64,000 bases of DNA from Trichomonas vaginalis G3. Taxonomy: Eukaryota > Parabasalia > Trichomonadida > Trichomonadidae. Below, in pieces: positions 35,983 to 47,621 of this stretch; position 1 is the first letter of the stretch; the number at the start of each line of letters is the position of its first letter. The notes below the pieces were generated by a model that made no database searches, was not told the origin of the DNA, and saw only the letters and a program-made list of their open reading frames with translations. Where the stretch lies: contig NC_067207.1 in the NCBI RefSeq assembly GCF_026262505.1, forward strand, positions 5,960,252 through 6,024,251. The letters are read 5' to 3'. The position numbers and the translations under genes are program-made.

Positions 35983-37089
35983 ATGGGTAGGAAATGGGAT
36001 GATGCTGAAGACAATTTATTAAGGAAACTCGTAGCTCAGCATGGTAAGCAATGGAGTTTGATTGCTTCTAAAATTCCCAATAGAACAGCATCTCAGGTTT
36101 CTTCCCGTTGGGAAAAATGTATTGATCCTGCTTTAACCAAAGGACCATTCAGTCCAGAAGAGGATGCAGCGATCATAGAATATGTTAATAAAAACGGTCC
36201 CACAAGCTGGCCTAGATTGGCAGAAATATTGCATCAACGTTCTCCAAAACAGTGCAGAGAGAGATGGTTTAATCATCTTGATCCCAGCCTTTCCAAAGAA
36301 TCATGGACGAATGATGAAGATATCATAATTTTTGAGCACTATCAAGTTTTGGGACCGAAATGGTCTGCAATTGCAAAATATCTACGCCATCGATCTGACA
36401 ACTCAATCAAGAATCGTTGGAACTCATCCATTTCAAAGCGAATAAAGGTGGATGCAAACGGAAGAAAAATACTTGTTGGAGAGCCATCGAAGAAAAATCA
36501 TAAAGTAAAGAATCGCCACAAACCAGCTCTCCAGCCCCTCCCCATCCCTCCCGGCCCTACCGCTAACAGATTAAACATCGAAGTTACCCAAAACGGCGCT
36601 CGTCAGCAAGATCAATATTTACAGATGCCACCGATGATTAATTATCCTGGATATCCGCCTGGCCTCCAGCCAATGCCAATTCCACAGCAGGCTCAGTCAA
36701 TGCTTCAAATTCCACAGTTTATCAGCCAGCCTCAAATTCCAAAGCAACTCGGAACACCATTGCAAGCACAGATGCCTCAACCAATACAACAATTACAACA
36801 GATACAAATGCAGCAGCAACAGATGAGTAAAACTCTTGGACAACTTACCCCTCAGATTCCAGTACAGAATCAATTGGCTTCACAAATAGGCCAACCAACA
36901 CCTACAATACCAGCCCAAATTGCTCAAACTCCAGTTGGAGAAGCTACAATCCCATATCCGTTATTCGCCACCACTGGAACACCAATTCCCGATCTTTTCT
37001 CTCCAACATCTCCATTCGGTATTGGTGGGCCATTCGCGATGCAGTCCCCTGCTGTTACAAAACCAAGCGAGGCAAATGTTTTCAAATAA
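35983..37089 (+). CDS. three-repeat Myb (R1R2R3) transcription factor
   Basis: From the ATG at 35983, three Myb/SANT repeats: about residues 3-50 (RKWDDAEDNLL, Trp-spaced), 55-103 (KGPFSPEEDAAI, then QCRERWFNHL) and 107-152 (ESWTNDEDIII, then SIKNRWNSSI). Each keeps the tryptophan ladder and recognition helix. After a basic linker the C-terminal 200 residues are Gln/Pro/Ile-rich, like an activation domain. Trichomonads have many such Mybs, some controlling promoters and adhesin genes. A longer frame upstream lacks ATG. Intact. Confidence 0.9.
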   Translation: MGRKWDDAEDNLLRKLVAQHGKQWSLIASKIPNRTASQVSSRWEKCIDPALTKGPFSPEEDAAIIEYVNKNGPTSWPRLAEILHQRSPKQCRERWFNHLDPSLSKESWTNDEDIIIFEHYQVLGPKWSAIAKYLRHRSDNSIKNRWNSSISKRIKVDANGRKILVGEPSKKNHKVKNRHKPALQPLPIPPGPTANRLNIEVTQNGARQQDQYLQMPPMINYPGYPPGLQPMPIPQQAQSMLQIPQFISQPQIPKQLGTPLQAQMPQPIQQLQQIQMQQQQMSKTLGQLTPQIPVQNQLASQIGQPTPTIPAQIAQTPVGEATIPYPLFATTGTPIPDLFSPTSPFGIGGPFAMQSPAVTKPSEANVFK

Positions 37090-37239
37090 ATTGTTAATTT
37101 TGTGTTTATTTTACTTCAAATTCTTAAAATATTTTTATAAAACTTGATTTAGAAATGGTTTATTTATTATTATAATTATAAATTTTATTTATATATATTT
37201 TGAGTTTGACAATAAAAATATAAAGAAATAGATTTGTAT

Positions 37240-37776
37240 TTAGTTGTTCTTCTTGTTTTTGGCCTGCTGTTGCAGCTGAGCTTGCTCTTTTTGAAGTCTT
37301 TCCATTTCTGCTTTCTGTTTTTCAGCGAAAGCTTTCATTTTCTCGCCTAAATTCTTTGGACAAATGAATTTCTTAAGGATGATGAATGCTGGTATGATTA
37401 AATACATAAAATTGCTGAAATCTTGGGCTTTGGTGAGTGGATCACTAGCGGAAGCTAACTTTGGATGTCTAATTGGAATTGGGTATTTCTTATAAGTTAC
37501 TCCGTCAGAACTTGCTTGAACAAGTCCATTTTCATTGACTTCAAATTCGACTTTATGAAAATCGCACCATGGATGTAAAAGTACAGCTAAATGCTTACCT
37601 GGTTCTACTAATACATGTGTTTGGTTCTTGTTAAGTGTTGGAATTAATTCTTTTTCGTTGTTGTCTATCATTAAAAAGGCCAATCTCGGATCATAGGTGC
37701 ATGAAGATGTGTACTTGACTTGAAATGCTACATCAACTTTTGCAGCAAGACTTAAATGTGATAATAAATAAAACAT
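37240..37776 (-). CDS. EMC7-like ER membrane complex subunit
   Basis: A 178-residue protein: short hydrophobic leader (about 1-14), a lumenal beta-sandwich of about 95 residues with HVLVEPGKHLAVLLHPWC, one membrane segment at about 122-138 (FMYLIIPAFIILKKFI) and a Gln/Lys-rich cytoplasmic coiled tail. This order matches EMC7 (DUF2012), a subunit of the ER insertase complex. The AAAAGTGACA box at 37787-37796 lies 10 bases upstream of its ATG. Intact. Assignment is by architecture and moderate similarity. Confidence 0.65.
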   Translation of the reverse strand: MFYLLSHLSLAAKVDVAFQVKYTSSCTYDPRLAFLMIDNNEKELIPTLNKNQTHVLVEPGKHLAVLLHPWCDFHKVEFEVNENGLVQASSDGVTYKKYPIPIRHPKLASASDPLTKAQDFSNFMYLIIPAFIILKKFICPKNLGEKMKAFAEKQKAEMERLQKEQAQLQQQAKNKKNN

Positions 37777-37786
37777 TTGGAATCAG

Positions 37787-37796
37787 AAAAGTGACA
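37787..37796 (-). promoter_or_regulatory. Initiator-like box of EMC7-like gene
   Basis: TGTCACTTTT on the minus strand, 10 bases before the ATG at 37776, the spacing expected for a trichomonad Initiator. Confidence 0.65.
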
Positions 37797-37842
37797 GATC
37801 ATTCAAGCCAAATTATCGAAAGTTAGGACGAATTCAGCTATT

Positions 37843-38135
37843 TCTCATGTTTTTCATATAAACAAAACTACAGATTTGATTTTCAGCTTTTAAAATACTT
37901 TAAAAATGCAAGTGCTGGTGATGATTATTTGAATGCATTAAATCAGCTTATATTGCAGATTATTAACATAGAGGATGGACAACAAGGTAACACATATTTT
38001 ACAGATATATTCCTTGATCAATTTGAAAAATTGCAAGAAATCGCAGAAGATTCGGAAAAAGATCTACTAGATCTGGCACTTGCAAAGTTAGGAGAAATCT
38101 TTAATAGTAGAGAAGAAGCTAATTCTAATAATTAA
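37843..38135 (+). CDS. small acidic helical protein without a clear start
   Basis: An open frame of 97 codons from after a TAG at 37840-37842 to TAA at 38133-38135. The last 80 residues are acidic, helical and coding-like (LEKLQEIAEDSEKDL-type composition) but there is no ATG in this frame. ATGs in other frames end quickly. A lost base near the start or an unrecognised short intron could explain it. No GTATGT donor was seen upstream. Function unknown. Confidence 0.35.
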
Positions 38136-38375
38136 AATCTCATTTGTTATTTTACTTTTGTTTTATAATAAACTAGCATGTTATCTGTTTATTTAGTTGC
38201 ATTTTAAAACTGAAGACAAAATATTAATAGAATGATTTCTCAAATCTCTCAATTTTGAAAATATTCGACCACAAAAACACATTTTAATTTGTCTAAAATC
38301 TGAATTAATTGATTGTAAAAGTAAGTTGACAAACTGTTATCCATATTTTTAATGTTTTACAATTTTGACTAAATA

Positions 38376-39176
38376 GTGAAAAATGAGGAAATATTTCAAT
38401 TTGAAAATATCACATATTCGATAGTAGATGTATTCCGGAGAGAGATTCGTGTTGGAACTGGAATATTCAACGAATCCATTCCGAACGCAGTCAATGCAAG
38501 TTATAGTGGTCAACTTCTTATTCCTAATTTTATCACATATTCTAATAAGCTTTGGCGTGTTACCGAAATAGGTACATGTGCATTTGTTTATTGTCAATCT
38601 ATCACATCAGTTCGAGTAGGCTATAACGTTGAAGTAGTAAGACAACAAGCTTTCTTCCGATGCAGAAATATCGTTAACATCACATTTGAGAAGAATAGTC
38701 TACTCAAAACTCTTGAAAATGCATGCTTTTATGATTTATATGCTGTGGAAAGTATAGAATTCGGTTGTGACAAACTCCAAACTATTGGCGATTGGGTATT
38801 TGTATATACTTTTGTGCTCAAAAATATAAGATTTCCGGCTTCTGTCAAATTTATGGATCAAAGATCATTAAGAGGAATGTTTACCTTAGAAAGGATTGAT
38901 TATTGTAGTAAATCAGCAGTTACAAAAGATGTATTTTATAGAGGTGAACCAGATGAACATATAACCCCAACAAATCTGATTATTAAAGTAACTACAGGCT
39001 ATGGTTCAAGTACATTCGGAATAAATGATAATATTGATATTGATGATTCAATAAATTGCTATTTCCCTCCTGCAATTTCGGATAACGATCTAAATTGCAG
39101 AACTATATATGGGAAAAACGACTATCGCATTGCTTATTCGTTGGTCTGTGTTTTTATTTTAATGTATGACTCTTAA
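38376..39176 (+). CDS. BspA-like LRR_5 surface protein, start damaged
   Basis: Residues across the frame show LRR_5 / TpLRR-like repeats (IGTCAFVYCQSITSVRV, VRQQAFFRCRNIVNITF, LENACFYDLYAVESIEF, IGDWVFVYTFVLKNIRF), about four units, as in trichomonad BspA-like surface proteins that bind host or bacterial cells. The end (YSLVCVFILMYDS) is weakly hydrophobic. There is no in-frame ATG before the repeats. A nearby ATG at 38382 is one frame off, so a small indel at the 5' end or a truncated pseudogene is likely. Confidence 0.65.
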   Translation: MKNEEIFQFENITYSIVDVFRREIRVGTGIFNESIPNAVNASYSGQLLIPNFITYSNKLWRVTEIGTCAFVYCQSITSVRVGYNVEVVRQQAFFRCRNIVNITFEKNSLLKTLENACFYDLYAVESIEFGCDKLQTIGDWVFVYTFVLKNIRFPASVKFMDQRSLRGMFTLERIDYCSKSAVTKDVFYRGEPDEHITPTNLIIKVTTGYGSSTFGINDNIDIDDSINCYFPPAISDNDLNCRTIYGKNDYRIAYSLVCVFILMYDS

Positions 39177-39605
39177 ACAAATGAAATTTAAATTTTTCTA
39201 ATTTCATCAGTAAATCTGTTATATATTAGAAAGTATATATGAGTTGTGAATTTCTTTTAGAATATATATGAATATATAAGTAATGGCAAATTTCTATGCA
39301 AAAATCACAAATATTTCAATCTAAAATTGATTTCTAAGCTTAAAACTGCTTTCAACGAAGTGAGATATTTATGAATCAATTGTCGATGCGAATTCAAAAT
39401 AAAATTCCTATAAAAGAACTGAATATTCAAAAAACATTATCTTGATTAGAAAAGAATTATGGTATGACATGTTAACAACACGAAAGGACATGTATTAAAC
39501 ATTACTATCGCAATCATTAAAGATATGTCAGTAGAAATCTTCAGGCCAATTGATCCAAACAACTCAAATTTTTGTCACTTTTGATAAAAAAATAACGAGG
39601 AAAAA
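39177..39605 (+). other. intergenic with Initiator-like box
   Basis: About 430 AT-rich bases. TGTCACTTTT at 39573-39582 lies 23 bases before the ATG of the phosphodiesterase and is its likely Initiator. Nothing else recognised. Confidence 0.55.
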
Positions 39606-42600
39606 ATGAATTCAGGGCGCTCAATGCTTCCTGTTCTTCCTCCTTTAAATAATGCTAATCCATCAACTATAGACTATAAAACTGTCTCTGAGAACCCCGA
39701 TAAGGTTGTAGATTTAGTTGATCAATTATTTGATCAAATTATGGAGTTAGCGCAAGTTAATACTGTTGTCTATGCAATCCAAACTCTTCTCGCACCACTT
39801 TACAATACAAAAAAGATAACATTGTGGCATTATATTGAATCTCATAATACATTCTTTTCGCAGACTTACAAAATACATGAAGCAGTTGAAGGATCAATAC
39901 TTCAAGAAGCATTTACAGAGAAAAAAGTTGTATATATTCCATACGAAAAAAGAAATCAAAAGAAATATACTCAAAATGAAAACATTTCGTGTGAACAAGA
40001 TAATGTATTAGTAATTCCTATGGTTCCTCGTACAGGTACTGTTGGAGCTGTCATTGAAATTGCGATTGATCATCATAAAGTTTTTAATACTGATCATTAT
40101 CAAATTGCTCAACTTCTTATGTCTAAGTTTAAGAGTTATTACAGCTATCTTATTGATGAAGATCCATTAGATAACGAAGCAATTCAATTATTAGTTTCTA
40201 CATCTTTACCAGAAACATATAAACGAATTTCAGGTCTTTTATCGAAGTTTTATGCTGCCAGAGTTGTTGAATTTTGGATGTTGCGAACACGAGATAATTC
40301 CATCTTAAAAGTCTTTGATGAATCAGAGAATCCGACAAATGTTGAGCAAGATATGGCTGGTATTGCAGGGTATGCACTTGAGCACTTTGTTGTTATCAAC
40401 GAACGCTACATGAAGAATAATAAAAATTATAATTCCCAAGTTGATGGCAATGGTGACTATTCCATGCTCTGTGTTCCATGCCAATTAGATGATGCTCGCC
40501 GCTGGGCCATTGTTTTACGTGGCAGAGTCTCTCCACCTCATTACAGCAGATGTGATGAACATACATTACTATCTCTCACTCCATTTGCATGCAAATCCAT
40601 CTCCGCAGCGATTCTTCCTCCAAGCGAACTTCCACAGTTTGATGATTTCGAAACAAGATTTCAAGCCTTGTTAGAGATCGCCATGACACTATCAGGTCAA
40701 TTAGACATAGATAACTTGATTCCTATGATCATGTCTCGAGCATGTTCTCTTCTTAATGCGCAACGTTGTTCATTGTTTTTGATTGACCGAGCAACAAATA
40801 TGTTAACAACACGATTTGCTAATGGTGTTGACAAAGGTCTTCAAATTCCAATCACACAAGGTATTGTTGGCCAGACAGCAACAACAGGTGCCATTCTAAA
40901 CATTCCTGATGCATACTCAGATCCACGGTTTAACAAGCAGATTGATATCGAAACAGGATTTCGAACTAACACTATCTTAAGTGTTCCCATTGTTAACAAT
41001 CGAGGTGAAATCATCGGTGTCACAGAGATGATCAACAAAAAGTCCGGATTATTATTTGATGACGAAGATATTCGTATGATGACAGCATTCAATGTTTTCT
41101 GTGGTATTTCATTAGATAACGCTAAACTTTATCAAGCTTCGCTTGATCTCTCCAAACAATTAACAATCTTCACAGAGATGTCCAGTGCAATTAAAGAAGA
41201 TTCCAGTGACCAAACACTTAAATCCATCATCATGAATGCTAAGAACACATTGGGAGCATCAGGAGCTGTTCTTTATATATATAATTCAGATGATAAATCC
41301 TTCCAAGTTAAAGACCAAGTCGGAAAAGGTGCAACATATGGTACAACATTTGCCGAGAAAGCAGTTCAAGATCGCGAAGACAAAATCTTCCAACCAGATG
41401 ATATCGACAACCTTCTTTTCCCTGCACAATCAAATAACAACTCCAAACTTGGAAAAGACGATTCTTATGACAGTTTCGACTCTATTTCAAGTCGACCAAT
41501 CACACCTACTAAACCAGGAAAGACAGGAAGTGCAAGAGTATCAATGCTCCTTTCTACAGCAACAACAGCACAACTTCCAGATGTCAACATTCGAGAAACA
41601 ATTGTTTGTATTCCTTTGGTTAATAACGAAAACACCATTTTAGGTGTTATTCAGTTGACATGTCCATGGACAGTTATTCCCGAAGATGTGAAGATGCTTA
41701 AGAGTTACGCTGTTTTTGCATCATTGATTATCGAGCGCCAGAACTTGAAAGGAATTGCCGAATTCGGACAAGATGAAGTCGAAATGAACACATGGATGAC
41801 GAAAGAAGAAAAACATAGTATGACAGAAATTCCTTCTAAACTGATTATCCCAGAAGATGTCCTTAAAAACAACGTCTTCACCATCAAATTCAATTCATTG
41901 GAATGGGATGGCATTGGTCATTTCAAAGTTTTGTTTGCTATTTTCCATTATTTCGATTTCTTCCAAATTTATAAGATCACGAATGAAAAGTTTTTCCGAT
42001 TCTTATATGCTATCAGAAGTATGTACAAGAAAGTTCCATACCATAACTGGCGTCATGCAGTTGATGTCACACAATTTGTTACTTATCAGATCATGATTTC
42101 TGGTCTTGAAAAAGTTTTCACTAAATTTGAATTATTCAGTTTAGTTGTTGCTGCAATTTGTCATGATGCAAATCATGATGGTTTCACTAATATCTACAAC
42201 GTCAAAGCTGAAACTCCACTTGGTATTCTTTACAAGAACCAGTCCGTCATGGAAACACACCATTGTTCAATTGCAATCCAAATTATGTCACACGAAGAAA
42301 CAAATTTGTTGGCCGCATTGAACCAAGACGAATACATCGAAATTTGGTCATTGATCATCCAATACATCCTTGCAACAGACATGGCACGTCATTTCGAGAT
42401 TCTGAAGAGATTCAATGATATCTATGATGGTGGTGATTTCACAATGCAACGCCATGATCACCGCGTTATGTTGTTGTATATGATTCTTAAATGTGGTGAT
42501 ATTTCAAACGTTTCTCGTCCATTCGAACTTGCAGATCGATGGTGTGATGTTTTGTGTGAAGAATTCTTTCGACAAGGCGATTTAGAACAAGCGCAAGGCA

Positions 42601-43168
42601 TGGCTTACACATCCGATTTGAATGATCGAAGCCATTTAGATAAAGCTAAATCACAAATTGGTTTCTACACATATGTTACACTTCCTATGTTCCAAGCTGC
42701 AGGAAAAGCAGTTCCTGCATTAGATGTAAACATGCGACAGTTTTGTCTAATCTTTCAGTTTGGAAGAGAAAACACGCAGAAGAACTTGAACTTCAGAAAG
42801 CTGCCCTTGCTGCTGCGTCAGATAAACCTAAGACTGATCAAACACAACAGCAACAACAAACTAATAATACTAATCAACCTGCTACAAATAATAATAACAA
42901 TAATAATAACAACAAATCAGAAAACAATTCAACATCAGGTGGCGGAACTAAACTTGGTCAAGGTCCAGCACCAAAAGACAACAACAAAGATAATAAAGAA
43001 AACAAGGATGAAGATACAATTGGCGAAGAATTACTTCTTGATGAAAACGGAGATCCTATTGTTGATGTTAAGATGAGTATTTCTACATTACTTCGAGAAA
43101 GTTCAGAACATATTAAATGTTATCCAGGTGATGACAAAAGAAATGATTTTGATATTTATTTTTATTGA
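39606..43168 (+). CDS. GAF-domain 3',5'-cyclic-nucleotide phosphodiesterase, frameshift near 3' end
   Basis: Hydrolyses cAMP or cGMP. Tandem GAF-type regions occupy about residues 45-180, 200-340, 355-505 and 520-700. The third is the clearest (CSLFLIDRATNML, then FRTNTILSVPI). The PDE catalytic domain covers about 745-1040: HNWRHA (about 812, catalytic His and first metal site), ICHDANHDG (about 852, HDxxHxG), ILATDMARH and CGDISN (about 962). At about 42740-42750 the frame slips: the current frame ends in Leu/Ile-rich noise at 43076. The next frame gives WKRKHAEELELQKAAL, an Asn/Gln-rich tract and an acidic tail to 43168. A one-base indel is likely. The upstream Initiator box is at 39573. 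Confidence 0.9.
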
Positions 43169-43686
43169 ATTTGTTTATTTATTAAATATTTATTTAAAAT
43201 AATTTTTCAAATGTTTTGTCAATAAAATATCATTACACTGACTAGACATCAATAACATAATAATGAGATTAATAGAATTCTTAGATTTAAGCTCAAAAAA
43301 TGTATGTTGAACATGAGGATAAATTTTTCATTATACACAGATAAAAGTTTACTACTCATAGTGATGTTTTGGATTCCTAAAAAAATATATTCAATACTTT
43401 AACTGTAAATCATTGATGTGAGAATCAAATTAGAATTATCATTTTTCTTGATTTACTACAGATATCTCTCAATAAATTAGAATTTTTAATGTTCAAATAA
43501 TAACCATAATACGCTCTATAATTTTGATTTCAATATTTAAAAAATTTGAGGAAACTTGCACGAGTTTTTTAAGGGTGTGCTTTCCACTTTCTGATATGTT
43601 CTCATAAAAATAATTCATCTTTATTATAATAGCAAAAAAAGTATAACATCTGTATTGGGTGTTATTCGGTGATTTATAATAATAAA
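43169..43686. other. intergenic, convergent 3' flanks
   Basis: About 520 AT-rich bases between two convergent genes. AATAAA occurs after both stops. No frame, repeat or RNA gene recognised. Confidence 0.4.
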
Positions 43687-45078
43687 TTATTTGGCTCCAA
43701 TAGATTTTAGATAATCTCTGACATTATCTTTTGCATATGAGAGTGCAGTTTTTCCAGAATTGGTCTTTGCTTCTTTGTTGGCTCCAACTGAGATAAGATA
43801 TTTAACAACTTCAAGATGACCTTTCCATGATGCCCAAATGAGTGGAGTATATCCATCTTTATTCTTTGCTTCTTTATTAGCTCCAACTGAGATAAGATAT
43901 TGAACAACTTCAAGATGACCATAATATGATGCAAGAATGAGCGGAGTATATCCATCATTATTCTTTGCTTCTTTATCAGCTCCAACTGAGATAAGATATT
44001 TAACAACTTCAAGATGACCATTTAATGATGCAATAATGAGTGGAGTATATCCATCTTTATTCTTTGCTTCTTTATTAGCTCCAACTGAGATAAGATATTT
44101 AACAACTTCAAGATGACCATAATATGATGCAAGAATGAGTGGAGTATATCCATCATTATTCTTTCCATCTTTATCAGCTCCAACTGAGATAAGATATTGA
44201 ACAACTTCAAGATGACCATAATATGATGCAAGAATGAGTGAAGTCCATCCATCTTTATTCTTTGCTTCTTTATTAGCTCCAACTGAGATAAGATATTTAA
44301 CAACTTCAAGATGACCATTCCATGATGCATATACAAGTGGTGTATTTCCAAAAGAACTCTTTAAATCTTTGTCGATGCCATATTCAATAAGAGATTTAAC
44401 AAGAGAAAGATTTCCCTTTTCACTTGCTACATGAAGTACATGTTCTATATCATCTGGAGATTTTTGGTATTTCTTTTCTAAAAGTCCTTCGTCACATGAT
44501 TTTGAAATCATTTTGCGATTGCCTTGGGATGAAAGCTGATCAAGGAAGTTGTAAACTCGTTCAAAATCATTAGATTTCTTAAGTTCTGAAATTTCTGCAA
44601 GAATTTCTCGCTCTTTACTGTTCTTTTCATTAATTTGATTGAGTTGGGAATTAAGTAATTCAAATTTTTTGTCACTTTTTGGTGGTTGATTTTGAAATGT
44701 TTCTTCTGATTGAGGAGTCTGGATTTTCTCTGAGGAAGAAGATATTTCTTTATGCGTTTGTATTTAAAAAAATTAATAACGCCATCAAGTATTCGAAGTT
44801 TCATGTATTTCTGGAGTGATTTCAAAATTGAAACGATATCTTCAAAATTTTGGACAGAAATATTTGCATTTCGAGTACACATATATAATTCTTTTGCTTT
44901 GGTAGAAGAACGAGATTGATCCATAACAGTAATGAAGTCATTTGTTGTCAGGGTTGTTAATTTCATGATTTTTTTTGATGTCGTTTGTTTCGAAAGTAGA
45001 AAACAACTTGTCCTCATCGATGTAATCTTTAATGTGTGCAGCAATATATTCGAAATTATGAATAAGGTCTTGGCTCAT
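43687..45078 (-). CDS. DUF3447-type ankyrin repeat protein, two frameshifts
   Basis: The ATG at 45078 begins MSQDLIHNFEYIAAHIKDYI, the usual start of trichomonad DUF3447/ankyrin proteins. Frames change near 44970-44980 (A7 run) and near 44760. The last 274 codons (from 44511) are open. They carry about eight ankyrin repeats, six with the nearly identical GHLEVVKYLISVGA core, ending in DYLKSIGAK. The repeats serve protein binding. Repeat copies are so alike at the DNA level that other frames also stay open. Either a recent pseudogene or assembly indels. Confidence 0.8.
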
Positions 45079-45635
45079 TAAATTTGCCGATAGCTTAAAA
45101 ATGTTGGCAAAAAATTATTTCACTCATTTATAGTTCTACATATAGTATAAATATGATGATTCACATAAGGAATCTAAATATTATGATATTTCTCTGATTA
45201 CATCGTAAATTGCTAAAATTTTTCTTGAATTTCATTATTTTCCTCGTTTTTAACGCAACAATATATATAGCTTTTTCTAATGATGGGGCCATATGAGATG
45301 AAAATTGTGTGTGATAAAGAACATTCCTTCATTTTTTAGAATCAAAGTTCAATTGTATATACTCATTATCAGTTTAAAAACTTCATCGTATTATTAAGAA
45401 AAGTAAAAGCATGTTTTGTTTTTTAAAAAGTCTTCAATTTTTTTAAATCTAAGATCAATGTTTTGGTTAACATTTCCACTTAGTTAAAGAGTTAAGGGAT
45501 AAGTGGAGGTAAGATCTTATTATAATAAAAGTTGCTTCAGAATCATAAAATGCAAATGTTTTATTTGTATATTGAAACAAATTCCTACAAACTTTGAAAC
45601 ATAATTTACATTCTTTTTTCAATTATTTTTGGAGA
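45079..45635. other. intergenic divergent region
   Basis: About 560 AT-rich bases between the ankyrin gene and the HMG gene, transcribed away from each other. No box, repeat or RNA gene recognised. Confidence 0.35.
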
Positions 45636-46205
45636 ATGTTTCGATGGAATGGTGATTCTGATATCTCAAACATCACACCAAGATCGATTCACAATCCTGC
45701 ATATGGATTCTTTTATGATAAGAAATCTACAAATAGAAATCTTTCAGTCGCAGATTCAGAAGGAATTTCTCAATTCCAAATTTCTCTTGTAGATCATAAA
45801 AATGAAACTATGAACGTCGAGTATAATCCTTTAGATGTATTTCTAAACGCAAAACGGCTTAATACTTCAAAAATTCCTCCACCACCAATTCCACCAAAGC
45901 GGCAAAACTTGAGATCGGGATATACATTATACATGAGAGAAGTTAGGCCGATAGTTCATGAAAGAAATCCTGACATTCCTTTTGGTACAACAACAAAAAT
46001 GGTTGCAAAAAGTTGGAATGAGTTAACACCAGCAGAACAAGAGGAATACAACATAAGAGCACAAAACATGCCAGATTTACAAGAAGATTATCACAATGAA
46101 ATGGAACAACAAAACGAATTTTATGGAATCAGACAACAGATACCTCCGCTTAATCAGGATAACCAAGGACACTCTCTTTACGATATTAATCATTTTCAAA
46201 ATTAG
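45636..46205 (+). CDS. HMG-box-like protein
   Basis: A 189-residue protein from the ATG at 45636. After a Pro-rich linker (KIPPPPIPPKR), residues about 101-155 look like an HMG box: SGYTLYMREVRPIVHERNP, then MVAKSWNELTPAEQEEY, then a third helix. HMG boxes bend DNA in chromatin or transcription. The rest is disordered and Gln/Asn-rich. The upstream part of the frame lacks an ATG. Intact. Confidence 0.75.
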   Translation: MFRWNGDSDISNITPRSIHNPAYGFFYDKKSTNRNLSVADSEGISQFQISLVDHKNETMNVEYNPLDVFLNAKRLNTSKIPPPPIPPKRQNLRSGYTLYMREVRPIVHERNPDIPFGTTTKMVAKSWNELTPAEQEEYNIRAQNMPDLQEDYHNEMEQQNEFYGIRQQIPPLNQDNQGHSLYDINHFQN

Positions 46206-47081
46206 TTCGCAAAAAAATTATTATTCAATTCGAATTTTATTTAATTAATTCTATATCACTCCGTCCTCTCAACAAATGCATGCATCCCTTCTATTCTTAT
46301 TTAGATATTTTCAGAACAAAATTTAATTTTTCACATATTTTGCATTCCAAGCCAACTGTCCTGTTCCTACTTAATGAACAAGATGTTTATTATTTGAATA
46401 GTTTCAAATTTGTTTGACTTTTTCGATATTTATTTGTTTGATATTATTTTTACCTAAAAATAAAAATTTATAGTTTTTAACAAATAGAATGTACCTATGA
46501 TAAGACATTGGGAAGGGCAGGCTCTTCCATATTCATCATCATTTTTATTCCGGAATTTCAACTTGAATTTTTCATTTAAAATAGGCTTCGATATGAAAGG
46601 CCTGTCTTATAGTTGGCCTTCAGGCAAAATAATTGCTTTGAATAGATTCTGAAATCTGGAAAATAGTCATAAAAATGACTGTAAAGAATAAAATTATATG
46701 TATCATCTTATTCTGAGATAAGAATTTCATAAAATAAAATGATGTAAACTGTATCTCACAAATATCTGAAATTGACTAAAGACGTTTAAAATCAGAAATC
46801 AAATAAATAAAACCAAATAACCGAGTTTTGTTTTGAGAACAAATTAATCCTCTAAAATGAATCTTATTTCCGATGAAATTTGCATTTTCCAAAAATTTCG
46901 CATAAATTTCATTGGAATTGAACAATAACCCATTCGGCATTAAAAATCTTGAGGTAGGTTCTATCAGAAAGCAAAAGTAAACTGTGAAATCCCAACAACA
47001 AAACTATATGTTTATTGACAATAATTTAGTGAAATAGTATAATTCATAGATGACATACGAAATATATACAACTAATCGAGC
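46206..47081. other. intergenic, 0.9 kb
   Basis: AT-rich, convergent flanks of the HMG and Myb genes. Contains a short pyrimidine/purine-mixed stretch near 46500-46600 without a frame. No repeat or RNA gene recognised. Confidence 0.35.
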
Positions 47082-47621
47082 TCACTCTGAAAACATTGAC
47101 TCGAGTCCAAAACCCTTTACATCTTTTTCAGTCCATAATTGCTCGATCAAGTCTTCAGCCATATCCTTTGCCGGCTCGTGCTCTATTTTAGGTGGATCTG
47201 GCAGTTTTTTAGGTTTCTCCATGGATATTTTCTTTTTCCGCATGATGTGAACGTTATATCTATTCTTGAGTGAATTGGGAGATCTTCCTTTAAAGAATGA
47301 AGAAATTTCTACCCATTTAGGTCCGAATTGCTGGACTTTTAATATGATTTCTCGGTCTTCATCTGGTGAAAAATCATCGTGGCGAATACCGGGTGCCAAA
47401 TATGTAGAATATCTTTCGCGGCACTGCCTACTTGTTTTAGATAAGCAGTACTTTGATATTACTTTCCAGTTTTCTGTTCCGAAAACATCAACTAAAAATC
47501 TCAAAAGATTATCTTCTTGAGTGGTGAAACGTTTTTTATTTGTGATTGATTCTTCCAATGTTAGCTTGTTACACTGCCCAAGCAGATTGTTATATTCATT
47601 GATTCTATCATGAGGAATCAT
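47082..47621 (-). CDS. two-repeat Myb protein
   Basis: A 179-residue protein with two Myb repeats at about residues 29-77 (KRFTTQEDNLLRFLV, then SRQCRERYSTYL) and 82-128 (DDFSPDEDREIILKV, then SLKNRYNVHI), followed by a short basic segment (MRKKKISMEKPKK) and an acidic tail. This size and layout are typical of the many small trichomonad Mybs. ATG at 47621. Intact. Confidence 0.85.
   Translation of the reverse strand: MIPHDRINEYNNLLGQCNKLTLEESITNKKRFTTQEDNLLRFLVDVFGTENWKVISKYCLSKTSRQCRERYSTYLAPGIRHDDFSPDEDREIILKVQQFGPKWVEISSFFKGRSPNSLKNRYNVHIMRKKKISMEKPKKLPDPPKIEHEPAKDMAEDLIEQLWTEKDVKGFGLESMFSE

Noticed and set aside
37843-37930. Trichomonad intron with acceptor near 37880 (AAACTACAG)
   Set aside because: Only partly like the ACTAACACACAG acceptor, and no GTATGT donor was found upstream.
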